Notes: generated by a model from the letters alone, not told the origin. A DNA stretch of 60,000 nt from Apostichopus japonicus (GCF_037975245.1 NC_092575.1:26440841-26500840); one strand, 5' to 3'. Shown: positions 35,285-49,033, counted from the first letter of the stretch. Numbers and translations are program-made.

Positions 35285-35540
35285 CGGGACAACTCCCCCC
35301 TGGACAATTACCCCCTGGACAATTACCCCCCAGACAACTCCCTTGGTCAATTACCCCCGGAAAATTCCCACCCAGACAATTCCAACCCCGGACAGTTCCC
35401 ACTGGAGACAATCCCCCCCCCCCCCCCACCTGGCAATTCCCATCCCGGTCGACTCCCCCCGGACAATTACCCCCCCGGACAATTTCCCCTGGACAATTCC
35501 CCACAGATAATTGTCAATCAGGAGCACCCAAGGGGACAAT
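35285..35540. repeat. Degenerate minisatellite, GGACAATTACCCCC-type unit
   Basis: About fifteen degenerate units of roughly 15 bp built on CCCCCTGGACAATTA. One frame reads as PPGQLPPGQLPPRQLP, a by-product of the repeat. Confidence 0.9.
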
Positions 35541-36189
35541 TTTATAACGCTATGTACCGATAAAAACTGTGCGTGTGTACGATATTATTTTAAAATAGCA
35601 TAACCAACAGGCCCAACTCACTTGAGACAAATAATTGCGAAGTTAAAGATACGAACAACGCGTATCTTTGTGCGAGATTGTCGTACATTAGTGGTGTATT
35701 TATTTATTTCCGCTTTCTGTGTGTAAGCCATGTCTGCCCTGTAGAGAGTGACGTTCGCTTAATTTTTCCACATAAAGGTGTGAGATATGGGTTTACTTTG
35801 GTCTACTTACATAGAAATCTGAATAACCACTTTCGTCCTGTCACGCTACCAATGTAATAATGTTGCAATGTAGTAAAACATACGAACACCGTTGAATTGA
35901 AAAGCTTAAATAGCAAAACGACTGTAGTTTAGGAGACAAAGTACCAAAACACTTTCTTGTTTCGCGTGCATTGTGTATACTGTAGCTAAATTGACATAAT
36001 GAAAATATTTTGGGCGTCAATTTGGTAAAGAATTGGGGCGCTTTGCGCGCACAAGCTGCATTGATGCTGGGAGAATTAATTACTCCTTGCACATGCATGT
36101 AAGCTAGATAACATTAACATTTTCTGCGCACCTCGCGCGCACTATAGCTGCATTTGTTTCCTGGTAGAAGCTTTTATTTGACTTTTTTT

Positions 36190-37920
36190 TGGTTCCTAGC
36201 CTTTTTACAAAGCAAGGAACCTATGCGTTCAACTTGGTGTGTGTTGTGATTTCTAAAGAATTACCACGTCCTCGGAAGAATTCTATTGTATGGGGCATTG
36301 TTAAGCTTAGGGTACGTGGATTTGAACAATGGAAAATACAATGGGGTCCTCGGTCTGAATGTTAAACAAACGTGTGTATGTGCGTGTGTGACGCCTGGCT
36401 TGTAAACACGGTATCTCAAGTAGGGAAACTTGGACCAATCTAATATTTGATGTATATGAGTACCATATTGAGTAGATGTGCCCTATTTTTTGGGTGCCTG
36501 TGAAGGTCACCAAAGGTCAGTTAGAGGCCAAAAACCAAAATATTAAAACAAGCAATAACTCTCATTGACAGGCTCCGACATGGTTGATATTTTGGGACTA
36601 GTTGTGAATGGGGTAAGGGATCATTTCAAACATAACGGTCATGTGATCCAAGTCAACAAAGGTCAATCAGAGGTCAAAAACTAGTATTTTTGTAGTAACT
36701 TGAGAACCAAATGTCCGTCAAGGGTGGGAGTTACGCTACTGTAATCCAGGAGTCGACCCGCATCTAGGTGACCTTTGACCTCAGGTTGACCTCCGGTGAC
36801 CTTTACCATTTTTTTTCGGTTATTTGAATTTTCGTGGCCATAATCAGATCTCAAAGGTACCTTCCGATCAAAATTGTCCATAGTTGACCCCTGTGCAACT
36901 TTCGTGTGCGAAGTTATCAGAGGTCTTTTTTTTTTGTTTCTTAATAAGTAGTTAGGATGGTCGCACAGACTTGTCATGTTGCTTTTTTGAAATCAGCGTG
37001 TCAAACTACATCTGATCGCGAGGTCAAAGGTCAAATCTTGAAAAATATGCTCATTTTAGGAGATACGGAGCAAAACAAAATAAAACCAAAAAAAGTTTCT
37101 CAATATGTTGATATGTGATAGAGCCCTTTGTGCTATACATAGGAACCAACTCCCGCTTCAATCGGACACCCAGTTCTCAAGTTATGAGGGGCCAAAGGTT
37201 GGTTTTGATACCTTTCTAGCAATAACATTATGTGTGTACATTGCAGGCCAAAATAATTTTAGGACAGTGTGCACCTTATCAAGGGGAACATTTTTGATAA
37301 AAACAATCAGGTCGTTCAAGGTCATTCAAGGTTGATTATGTGCAAAAAAACTGCCAGCTTATGCTAATTTTTGCAACAACTTCTAGTCACGAAGTCTGAC
37401 GTAGCTGGTATATTAGGACAAGTTGTGAATGAAGTAGGGGCACATTTTCCAATATAACCGTGATGTGATCCAAGGTCACCAAAGGTCAATTATGGGTCAA
37501 AATGTGTTTTTTTTTCTCAATAACTTGTGAAACTACCACTGACAGGGTCCGACATGGTTGATGTTTTGGGACTAATTGTGAATGGGGTAAGGGATCGTTT
37601 CCAAACATAACGGTAATATGAACCAAGGTCAACAAAGGTAAATTAGGGGTCAAAAACTAGTATTTTTGCAATTACTGGAGAACCAATGTCCATCAAGGTT
37701 GGGAGTTACGCTATTGTAGTACAATAGTCGACCTGCATTTGGGTAACCTTTGACCTCAGTGGCCTGTATTAGCTTCTCTCAAGTTGATTCTTTGAAGTTT
37801 CGTGGGCATATTCCAATCTAAATTGTCCATAAGTGGACTCCTTTGCAACCTTAATGTGCGAAGTTATTAGAGATTTGGTTGGGTTTGGTAATACTTGGTG
37901 TGTGGATTCATAACATTGAG
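36190..37920. repeat. Long dispersed-repeat tract rich in AGGTCA direct repeats
   Basis: It starts with the palindrome GGTTCCTAGCC...CAAGGAACC and contains two long diverged copies (about 36560-36790 and 37540-37760, sharing GACATGGTTGATATTTTGGG and GGGAGTTACGCTA) plus a shorter third. AGGTCA direct repeats occur at 36504-36519 and 37473-37488 (spacing 4), 36660-36676 (spacing 5), 37021-37033 (spacing 1) and, inverted, 36769-36781 (spacing 1). Confidence 0.75.
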
Positions 37921-38199
37921 TACTGGAACCCTATTTTTTATGTAGATGTGTATAACCACCTACAGTAGACTGACCTGTGTCAGCATGCCATAGCGTTCTG
38001 GTAACAGCTAGTTCTGGTTATACTAACAAGCATAAGTCTAGTGCATTGTAGTCATCGAAACCTCAATGCATTTTGCATTCTTGTAGTTAGTGCTGCTTGA
38101 CCGTTACGTAAGTTGTTTGGGACAGTTCACGCAGGAAAGTTTGGTACTACGATTTCTCTTTTTTAATTTAGTGGATGCTTCAGTGAATAATTTATTCAC

Positions 38200-38600
38200 A
38201 AAAAAGGGAGCCCCCCCCCGGAACGGCTCCCAAAAAACAGATAACTATATACATACTTTGACCAGGTAGCTGTTACTCTAACAGCTCCCTGCTTTGACTG
38301 CTGTTTGTGTAGATTCATCTAACACCCGATGAGATTCTTTGTTTAGTGCCGCTTGACAGTTGCGTAATCACAAAACGGAGCCCCCGAAACGGCTCCCCAA
38401 AACGGGAGACTCCCAGTACAATGTGGCGAAGGCTCCCGAAAAAAAATGATAAACAAAAATAAATAAGAAATAAACAGAAGCCAGTACAATGTGGCGAAGG
38501 CTCCCCCCAAAAACGGGAGCCAGTACAATGTGGTGAAGGCTCCCAAACAGAAAACGGGAGCCCCAGGAAAACGGTGGCCTTCGGCTCCCAGTAGATGCTC
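38200..38600. repeat. GGGAGCC/GGCTCCC inverted-repeat cluster
   Basis: The motif AGTACAATGTGGCGAAGGCT occurs three times (near 38415, 38480 and 38522, one with T for C), each between GGGAGCC and GGCTCCC arms. More GGAGCC and GGCTCCC copies flank them, so the cluster could fold into several hairpins. Confidence 0.7.
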
Positions 38601-39140
38601 ATAGTAGATGCTCCGGGGGGGGGGGGGGATCATATATACTACTTAGCCCTGGACTCTAAATCTTGCAACCCATAGCAGTGGTCTAACTCTCTTCCCTGAT
38701 AGAATCTGACTTGAACTCACCCACTTTTTAATAGTCTTCCTTGCCATGTCGTCTTTGTGTCACTTTTATTCGTATTTTAAGATATTGCATCACTTACAGA
38801 ATTCCGTACATTTTAGGCACGCCTGCTTTAGGCTTTGTTGATTATTGGATGGGAATATTAACCGTGTTGTTATTGGCTTTCCTCTGCGTCGCGTGATCAA
38901 ATATGTAAACCCAAGCCACTGCCACGTCATTCTCATGATTTTACGACTCCGCTGATTTCACAATTAATATTTCATATTTATTACATTCCATGTTTGCGTA
39001 CATATCGGCGAGTCTGACATAAATGAAGAAACATCCTCTGTGGGCTATACGTGCAATGACTTACATGATTACTTACTGCACAAAGGAAAGCAATATTTCT
39101 ATTTCGTTTCATGTAAAGTAAATTGTTTGTGCTTGTGAAG

Positions 39141-39234
39141 TATATATATCAGTCCTGCTGCATTTCAGTCTTGGTAGATCAAAGGTTTCGGTTTACTACA
39201 CCCAACAACGCACCGCGTTACTGTCCATTCAGTG
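39141..39234 (+). promoter_or_regulatory. Candidate TATA promoter with non-coding first exon
   Basis: TATATATA at 39141 is followed 26 bp later by an initiator-like TCAGTC (A at 39167). The next 68 bp lack ATG and end in a perfect donor, CAGTG/GTAAGT at 39235. Two inverted CCAAT boxes (ATTGG) lie near 38846 and 38873. It could be the first exon of the gene seen at 53883, but no transcript evidence is available. Confidence 0.35.
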
Positions 39235-39704
39235 GTAAGTAGGCTACTGGTTTTCATTCTCACTTAAACCATGTTAACTTGTATCCGTTTCGATATCACC
39301 CCGTGTTATTCCATACTGAACACACATACCCCCTCCCCGCAAGCCATATTTATTATTCAGTCACTCTTAAGAAGTATTCTGAGAAAGGATTGGGAAATTC
39401 CCCCTCCTCCCCCCCCACCTCTGCATAAAAATATAAATAATTGACCAATTCATCTTCCTTGCGTGTTAAAACTGGAATATGCAGCATACGCAAAGTATAA
39501 GTGCCACAAGTTTATATCGCAGCATCGCCAATTGTAATAATAATACTGACAATAGTGGGAAAAACAAGTTTTCACCTCACATTAGTCAATTTTTTTTATA
39601 ACAATAGTGTAGCAATTCATAACACGAACAAGTCAAGTAAGTCGTAACAGTGTATCCTACTGTTGGCTCATATACAAACTGTGAATGTACAAAACACCCT
39701 GACT

Positions 39705-41651
39705 CAGGGACGTAGCCGGGGGGGGGGAGCAGGGGGAGCGACCGCTCCCCCTGTCAGTGTGGATTTTTTTTTTTTTAAACTGTCGTTTTTTTAGCATGGT
39801 ATTTTGTCAGTGCTTTTTTGATCTTGAATACTCGCCAGCTCCGTTAACTCGATTATAATCGTAGTAACATTAACGCCTACTGATTCAACTACTTACTTAG
39901 TTTGGCAGATGCAATTAGCTAAATTTAGCTTATAGCCAATTACAAGCCTACAGTTGGCCACTGTGTAATAAAATACATATTGCCTACCTAACCGCACTCT
40001 ATGGAATGTCACGAACCGTATGCACAACAACGTCGACAACGTTCGTTCAATGAGTCGATCGTCCTAAGTTGTTGCACGAAAACAGCATGTTATGAAGCTA
40101 AGCTAGCAATCGTACGTGATACGCACTTCCTATAAATAATCATTACACTGCTAATACACTGCGATAACGATATTTGTTTTTAGGCCACTGCATATCTGGC
40201 TGTATTACAAAATATGAAAGTTTATATTGTCCATCAGTTAAGTTCGTCAAATGTATTAAAGTCCAGACATTGGACAATAAACAAGAATCGTCCTACTGGA
40301 AAACTTGTTTGTCTTTCTGATATGTTATGTAAAAGAACATGTAAAAGAATTTAAACAGGAAACAAAATCTGCTGATAATGATATCATATGATCAGGGCGT
40401 AGCCAGTATGTAGCACGATAGTTTTATTCAACACTCTACCCGCCGAAAAAGACTATAGGATCCGATCTTGTCAGTTTTTTAACATGTAGTTAAGAACCCG
40501 TTTACGCAGATAATATTTCAGATGAGAAAACACTTGAGCAATTTGCATCAAATGGCAATCGTCGGATAGCTCTCACCTTCTCTTATTAGGCTAACTTAAA
40601 CATTTACTAGCTACAGTTGTATCAAAGACATTTCTGGACTATCTTTGTATCTACAAGTATCAGAAGTTGAAAAGTAAGACTTCTCTGTACATGTACAGAG
40701 TAAGAGATCTTATCCTAATTTAGAACTATCAAGGGCGTAGCCAGTATGTAGCACTGTAGGCCCGGGCCTGCACTTTTCTTGGCCAAGTTATCTTTTTTAT
40801 TAAAACACCCATAATTCAAATCCATAAGCTTGCTGGACGAGTTTAAGAGTCTAGACAGGAAAAATTATTGAAATGAAAGTAGCAAGATTATGGCTAAATT
40901 AGGTGACCGATTCTTCTGTCATCTAGGCTGTCATTCATATCGCGTGCCGTTTCATTCAATACCCGCCGAAAGAGACTAGGATACGATCTTGTCAGTTTTT
41001 TAACATCTATACTTAAGAAACCGTTTACGCAGATAAAATTTCAGTTGAGAACATTCCACAGTCAAATAAGCCTATCGTTGATTAACAGACTTTATATGTA
41101 TAGAGCTGCAGCACTTTGTTGCCTGTTTTTGTCACGATCGGCGTTCCAAGTTCCAAAACAGCCTTTTCGATCTAGTTACAGTTGTATCAAAGACAATTAT
41201 ATACTGGCTATGGTTGTATCAAAGACATTTCTGGCCTATCTTTGTATCTACAATTATCAGAAGTTGAAAAGTAAGACTACTAAGACGGGGTGGGGGGGGG
41301 GCGTTGATGGAGTGATGTGTATACGCAAATAAGATAATACAATAAGATTTATAAAGGGTATTTTAATACATTATGTATTATTGAATTACGTACTATTTTA
41401 AGTCGTTTTCTTTTGGGGTTAAGTGATATTGAATGAGGTGTCTCAAGTTAGCAAGAGGCCAGGGAACCAGAGTGAACATTCGGGAAGGGCCGTTTCCGGC
41501 CATCTGGGGGGTTTGTAAAACCAATAATTTCTTGTACGCTCCGCGCCAACTGATGGTGGCGCTCCGCTCAGATAGTCGTGCCTACAACTTTGAAAATCCA
41601 TATCAATCGCAAAAAGTGCTCCCCCTTTTCAAATTCCTGGCTACGTCACTG
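39705..41651. mobile_element. hAT-type element, 1947 bp, non-autonomous, 8-bp target duplication
   Basis: The left end CAGGGACGTAGCC matches the inverse of the right end GGCTACGTCACTG with one mismatch. Both ends are flanked by CCCTGACT (39697-39704 and 41652-41659), a perfect 8-bp duplication. No transposase frame is present. Inside, AGGGCGTAGCCAGTATGTAG occurs twice (about 40396 and 40738). It is followed in both cases by a shared block (CCCGCCGAAA.AGACTA..., GATCTTGTCAGTTTTTTAAC), so the interior is partly duplicated. Confidence 0.82.
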
Positions 41652-42037
41652 CCCTGACTTCAAACAAAGCTACACTGATATAACAATCACATATATGTAT
41701 GCACGGTATAGGCTAATTGTATATCTCATTTGACTCTCACGGAAGGTTAGTGTTATAACATTGTTAGACCTAGCGAGCATAACAAATACCATCTACAAAG
41801 ATAAAGTTCGGGTACAATATCATATGCGTAAAGATTTACGACGTATCACTTTCACTATCAGGGATTCACAATGTTGCGCAATAGTATTGCGCAATCTTGG
41901 GAATTTTTGTGACGTTCAACAGCTCGGATTTTGTTAACCCTAGCGCTATTCAGTGTACTGTACTTACTGAAAGTTGCGTTTTGATATACGGTATAGTACA
42001 GAATATTTGAATATGCTTGTGACTTTTGAACTGTTGG

Positions 42038-42416
42038 CAGTGGCGTAGGAAGGTACTTTTGAGTGGGGGGGGGGGCTGAAGACTGATGGCCGGCCTGGGG
42101 GAGGGGTCTAAGGGGAGGGGGTGTCCCCCTCCCATTTGGAATTTTTTGCATTTCCAGGTAGCCTCAGATGCAATTTGGTGCAATATAGCACACTTCAACA
42201 CCCACTCCATTTTGTAAACTTAATTTTGTATTTTCACCAGGCCTTAGATGCAATTTGGTGCTCCAAATGAGATTTGTTTTCTCATTTGGAAATGAAAAAA
42301 GGGGTTTTCTGACTTGCGAAGCGGGGGGGGCGGAATGATACTTCCGCCCCTCCACATTTTTCACTGGGGGGGCTGGCGCCCCCCCCCCCCAGCCCCCCCC
42401 GGTTCCTACGCCCTTG
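42038..42416. mobile_element. hAT-type MITE, 379 bp, 8-bp target duplication
   Basis: The ends are CAGTGGCGTAGGAA and the inverse of TTCCTACGCCCTTG. They are flanked by ACTGTTGG at 42030-42037 and 42417-42424. Inside, AGATGCAATTTGGTG is repeated and there are long G- and C-runs near both ends. Confidence 0.85.
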
Positions 42417-42872
42417 ACTGTTGGCATGGATAATTGTTGTGATAAAATATATCGGAACATGACACAATGAGCACGAACGAACAGAAAAAGGAAATTAAAC
42501 TAACAAATCCGGCTAAACTCTCAGCGGTATCGCTCGTTAGTAGAATAGTAGTGTGTCTGGAATACAACCACCCAATCAATCCTATTGTTATACGGGTGAC
42601 GTCAAGGTGACCCCTAGGTCATTCTTTTGTGATTTAGACATCGAAATCTGTCAATCTGAAATGGCCTTGGGAAGACCTTAAAGGTGTGCTGCATTGGCCA
42701 CAAATATGCTAAATATTCAAACATGGTCACCTTTGGTCAAAATTCACAAACTGTTTTTATTACAACCTTCGAGTAGATTGACATTCAGTCATCTTGTGTG
42801 TTCCTTAAAAGTGTCTGACCACAATTTGGAGAGTTCGGACCTCGAAGACATTACTGTTTGAAAACTTCTAGC

Positions 42873-43129
42873 CAGTGGCGTAGCCGAGGGGGGGGGGGGG
42901 GGCGTGGGGAGGGGCGACGTTTCAAATCGGATTGACGCCCCTGCTTATACAAGGCTTGGGAAGTGTCATTTCCGACGATCTAGGAGGCCTTTTTAGCTAA
43001 ACATTTCGGTACGCTGCGCGCCAACCCATGGTGGCGCTCCGCTTAGATAGTAACAAGACGCCCTCACAGGAAATGGTCAAGCCCCCCCCCCCCAGCGACC
43101 CCACTGCAAAAATCCTGGCTACGCCACTG
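42873..43129. mobile_element. hAT-type MITE, 257 bp, 8-bp target duplication
   Basis: The ends CAGTGGCGTAGCC and GGCTACGCCACTG are perfect inverted repeats. They are flanked by CTTCTAGC at 42865-42872 and 43130-43137. The core (GGGAAGTGTCATTTCC..., CGCGCCAACC-CATGGTGGCGC) is shared with the elements at 5160-5521 and 39705-41651. Confidence 0.9.
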
Positions 43130-43137
43130 CTTCTAGC

Positions 43138-44939
43138 AATGATAGCGTGCTATTATTTGGGGCCTATACAGTGCTTGGCGGAGTGAGTAGATCTGATGTT
43201 CATTGAATTGGTTGGGTGCAGACTATTGATTGTTGTATGTCTGAGACTGGAGGAAGGAATGGTAAAGTGATGGTAAAGTAAAATCATGTAGTACATACGA
43301 CATGGGGATACATTATATACAAATATGCATTTACAGATATTCACTACATACGTAGAAGTCTAAGTAGAATATAAGGTTTCTCTTAAAAACTAAATATATA
43401 TACTCTGAACAGGGCTTATCATGTTAATTTTAATTTATATATATTTACTTATATATGAGCCCCAACCCCACTCCCTCCCCCACTTATCCAAAATGCCGAA
43501 TCTACTCCGATGTCAAACACTTCATCTCTCTATTTTGTCAGGTTTCTAGTTTTAATAGTTAAGGCTAATCGTTGAAAATTGTTCCAATATACCGCTATTA
43601 GGTAAGACTTAAGTCTGCTGTAACTATATGAAAGACGATATTGTGTTACAGACAGTTGGACTGGTTAGAGAGATAAATAATAGCGGCCCACTTACTCAAT
43701 GGAAGTTAGATTGAGGGAGAGGTAGAGGGATATCTCAGGTTATGTAATTATCTCGATGATTTGTAGACTTTATAGGCAGATCACCTGTATAAATTTTACG
43801 CCAACCTCCCCCCCCCCCCCTTTCTCACCACTCTCTCCCCTTTCGAGAATAAACGTCGATGTATTTATTAAAGTAAGTCATAACGTTCAAGATAAGCTTC
43901 AAATAGGTACCGAAAAACAGAAAGGGGAAACATCGCTGAACTGCTTTAAGTTCAATATTGATTTTAAAATCACGGCGATATGTTTGATATCTAAGAGGTC
44001 AAGGGTTAGTGGGCGTAATTAATGATATTATTCATTTGCTAGACAGTCAAGCCTCCATTGCCTCTTCCGTGCTCCACACTTCAGCGTATACTATTTAATT
44101 TTCAGTTGAGAATTTGTTTCATCCTCTGATCAAAGTCATAGCATTTCGTTGTCTTTTTAATTATCTCAAAGGGTCCTGTGTTTGAAATTGTTATCACTTC
44201 ACGCTCCGTTGACCTGCCAGAGACTCAGCATAACAATCGTATCGAATTATATCAAGAACAAGTTTATATTGAAGACCCTTCGAAGTTTATCAGCTGTACC
44301 TCACCTGCACCTGTTTACACAGACGTCTGTCATTGTAAGTAAAATAAAACATTTATCCATTTCTTTTAACAGCACTCCAGTGTAGGGAAGTAAAGCTAAA
44401 TTGTACAACATGCCTGTACGGGACATTTTGAATATAAATATAAATTTCTTTTAAGATAATCTCCACTTTTGACCATCGAATATATAAATTATCATTTTTA
44501 CGAGATTTCAACTATTTACTCAAGATATCGTTGCCTTTTCCGCAATCCAGCATAAATGAAGCAGAACCGTTACGTTAAATTCCTGATTGATCGTAGACAG
44601 TGTGATTTCAGAATCGGGGTTAAATTAAATAACAAGTCCAGGGAACCTTTCCAGATGACCAAACATATCATTTCATCCATCATATTAAAGTCAAGATTGC
44701 TCTGTAAATATTAAAAAAGCCACAGCATACATGCAATGTAGGTCTTCTTTCCGTTCCGATGATCTCTGCATGTATAGTGATACACCTCCATAAAACAAAT
44801 TCTTAGAAAGCAGTCTTTGTTTCTTAAGAATTTTTCTAATTTCATCCGCAGATCAGGACTCCCGCTACATTTAAATCTCGTAGAATTAATTAAGAAATAT
44901 TTTGTCACATATCAAAATGGCCAACACAAACACGTCGTA
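43138..44939. other. Intergenic sequence, nothing recognised
   Basis: AT-rich with one C-run at about 43808-43820. No exon, RNA gene or repeat family could be supported. Confidence 0.5.
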
Positions 44940-44940
44940 A

Positions 44941-46387
<1,447 letters not shown>

Positions 46388-46400
46388 CATCCCCCTTCTT
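46388..46400 (-). promoter_or_regulatory. Polypurine tract
   Basis: The minus strand reads AAGAAGGGGGATG directly before the 3' LTR, the usual plus-strand priming site. Confidence 0.75.
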
Positions 46401-46532
46401 AAGATAATTTACGAGAGAACATACAACAGAGTATAAAACTTCCTTTTCTTTACACAGAATTAACTTATATACAAAACGAGCTCAATACTCTATAACCAGC
46501 GAGTTACATACAGAACATTTAACATATACTTC

Positions 46533-47518
46533 TCAAGCTGGGCAACGACTTAAAAAGTCCGCTCCATAGTTCTCTGAACCTTTGATTGCCTTAATTACAA
46601 ATCTGAATGGCTGAATACATAAGGCCCATCTAAGCACTCCGCTGTTCTTTATCTTGGCCTTATTTATGTACACCAACGGATGGTGGTCCGTTTCCAACAA
46701 AAATTCAACCCCGTACAAGTAAATCTGAAACTTTTCCATGGCCCAAACAACAGCTAGACATTCTTTCTCGATGGTAGCATATTTAATTTCTCGAGGCTGC
46801 AACTTTCTACTGGCGAAACATATTGGGTACTTTACACCATCCTCTTCCTGCATGAGTACTGACCCAACCCCTACATCCGAAGCGTCACATCTAAGAATGA
46901 ATGGTTTCGACATGTCGGGTAGGTGCAAGATTGGTGCGGAAGCTAGCCTTGATTTTAACGTGTCAAATGCAGCACCCTGAGAAGAACCCCATTTAACCCT
47001 GTTTGGATTAGAACCTCGCGTGAGATCAGTTAAGGGCGCTGAAATGGCCGCGAAGTTTGGTATAAACCGACTGTAATAGCCAACAAGTCCCATAAATGAT
47101 CTCACTTCCTTTTTTGTAGTAGGTATCGACGCATTTAAAACCTTCTGCACCTTGTCGGGCTGAGGGCTCAAGATCCCTTCCCCAACCACGTAACCTAAAA
47201 ATTCTAACGATGAATAACCAACAAAACACTTTGTTGGTCGCGCTGTAAGTCCGGCGCTCCTAAGACGCTTAAGCACTGTTGCCATCAGTTCTACGTGACT
47301 ATCCCAATCTGTGGAGAACATTAATATATCGTCGATGTAGTTAACAGTGTTTTGCAACCCATCTAGCAGCCTGCGCATCATACGCGTAAATACGGCAGAA
47401 GCGTTGACAACACCAAAAGGCATGACTTTGAATTGATACATTCCTTGATGCGTTACAAAAGCTAGTTTCTTTCTCTCTTCTACGGCAACCGGTATCTGCC
47501 AATAACCTTTTGATAGAT
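46533..47518 (-). pseudogene. Reverse transcriptase C-terminal part and RNase H
   Basis: It reads in a different frame from the upstream part (one-base frameshift). It carries the RT motifs MPFG and NYIDDILMFS, the thumb-region FLGYVV and RNase H with RCDASDVGVGS, TIEKECLAVVWA, ETDHHPL and GADFLSR. All acidic active-site residues are present. pol ends here, with no env-like frame before the LTR. Confidence 0.9.
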
Positions 47519-48031
47519 CTATTTTGTAAAATACTTCCCCTTAGATACCTTTGCCATCAAGTCCTCAACACTGGGAATAGGTTCGGGGTCAAATAAAGCA
47601 ACCTTGTTAAGCTTTCTAAAGTCAACACAAAACCTGTTTGACCCGTCTTTTTTGCGAACCAACACTATTGGCGATGCGTACGGCGAATAAGACCTTTCAA
47701 TAACATCAGTTTCTAACATGTACTCTATTTCTTCCTCTATAACCTTTTGCGTACTCAATGGAATTGGATACGGTCTACTTCTTACAACTTCATCCGTTAC
47801 CAATGGCAACGTATACTCAAGTAAATTCGTACGACCAGGCGTATCGGTTAACACATCTCTGAATTCAGACAATACAAGCGAAACCTCTTTTGCTTTGTTT
47901 TCGCATAGCTCTGAATTCACATTGACATCTCTAAAACATTCTTTTGATTTAGAAGGAGGTACTACTATGATAAACTTATCTGTTTCAGAATTATTTTCCT
48001 CAATGATTGCGCAAGATCCACTCTGCTCCTC
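47519..48031 (-). pseudogene. Reverse transcriptase, N-terminal part
   Basis: Same frame after the TAA. It carries the gypsy-type opening YSPYASPIVLVRKKDGS and RFCVDFRKLN with the first catalytic Asp. It runs into TAG 47519-47521 because the frame shifts at an A-run (near 47524). Confidence 0.87.
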
Positions 48032-48370
48032 TTACACACTCCCAGCTGACGCAATATCAACATTTCGATCGGATGTTCGAACAAAATATTTCTTTAGTAA
48101 GTTTGCGTGAAATGTTTTGAGTTTTCCCTCTTTGTTGACTCTATAGTCGTACTTGCCTACCTTTCCTACAATATGATAAGGCCCTTTCCACTGCATAGTT
48201 AGCTTGTTACTGTCTGTAGGTAACAAAATTAGAACTTGGTCATCGACATTGAATTTTCGATCACGTGCCCTTGCGTCATAATATTTCCTGTATCTACTAG
48301 ACGATTTGGCCAGCTCGTTTTGAGCCAAATAACATGTTTCCTCAAGTCTTTCTTTCAAATCGATCACATA
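48032..48370 (-). pseudogene. Integrase C-terminal region (GPY/F module)
   Basis: Same frame as the core, separated by the TAG. It contains RKYYDARARDRKF and the GPY/F-type module WKGPYHIVGKVGKYDYRV, and ends at TAA 48032-48034. Confidence 0.82.
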
Positions 48371-49033
48371 CTAATAGGTAGTTTTAACTTCTTCCTCCTC
48401 TATTTCACCCGTCCACAAATCTTTCAAGATACCCATTGGCCCTCGGACCGTCCTCCCATACAACAATTCAAATGGGGAGAATCCTAGTGATTCTTGGGGG
48501 ACCTCACGATAAGCAAACAGCAGGGCGGGTAAAAATCGATCCCAATCACGGGGTCTTTCAGCAGACATACGCCTTAACATTTTTTTTAACGTACCGTTAA
48601 ATTTCTCAACCAAGCCGTTGCAAATTGGATGGTAAGGTGTAGTGGTTAGTTGTTTGATCTGCAATACCCGGCTAATCTCCCTCATGAGATCGGAAGTAAA
48701 CTGACTTCCCATGTCTGTCAGAATTTCTTTGGGAAACCCCACCCTAGTAAATATCTCGAGTAGAGCTTCGGCTACACGCTCTGTTTCAATACTAGGCAGA
48801 GCAACTGCCTCTGGGAACCTCGTACCATAATCTACTAAAGTCAATACATATCTATTCCCTCGATCTGACACTGGAGCTAACGGACCCACTAAATCGATAG
48901 CTACCCTATGAAACGGAGTGTCTATAAGTGGCATGCGTCCTAACGGTACTTTGGAGATTCTACCCTTCGAAACCGTTCTCTGGCATATATCACAAGACAC
49001 ACAAAACATTTTCACATCGTTTTGGATACCAGG
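48371..49033 (-). pseudogene. Integrase catalytic core of the gypsy element
   Basis: It continues in the same frame after the TAG. It holds the Cys pair of the zinc domain (CVSCDICQ) and the DDE core: Asp in VAIDLVGP, Asp in ILTDMGSQF, Glu in NGLVEKFNGTLK. A second in-frame TAG at 48371-48373 ends it. Integrase inserts the cDNA into the genome. Confidence 0.88.

Noticed and set aside
35257-35547. Collagen-like PPGQL repeat protein
   Set aside because: It is the translation of a degenerate 15-bp minisatellite with poly(C), with no start context or splice partners.
47718-48110. 130-aa plus-strand open frame
   Set aside because: Shadow of the minus-strand RT and integrase region.
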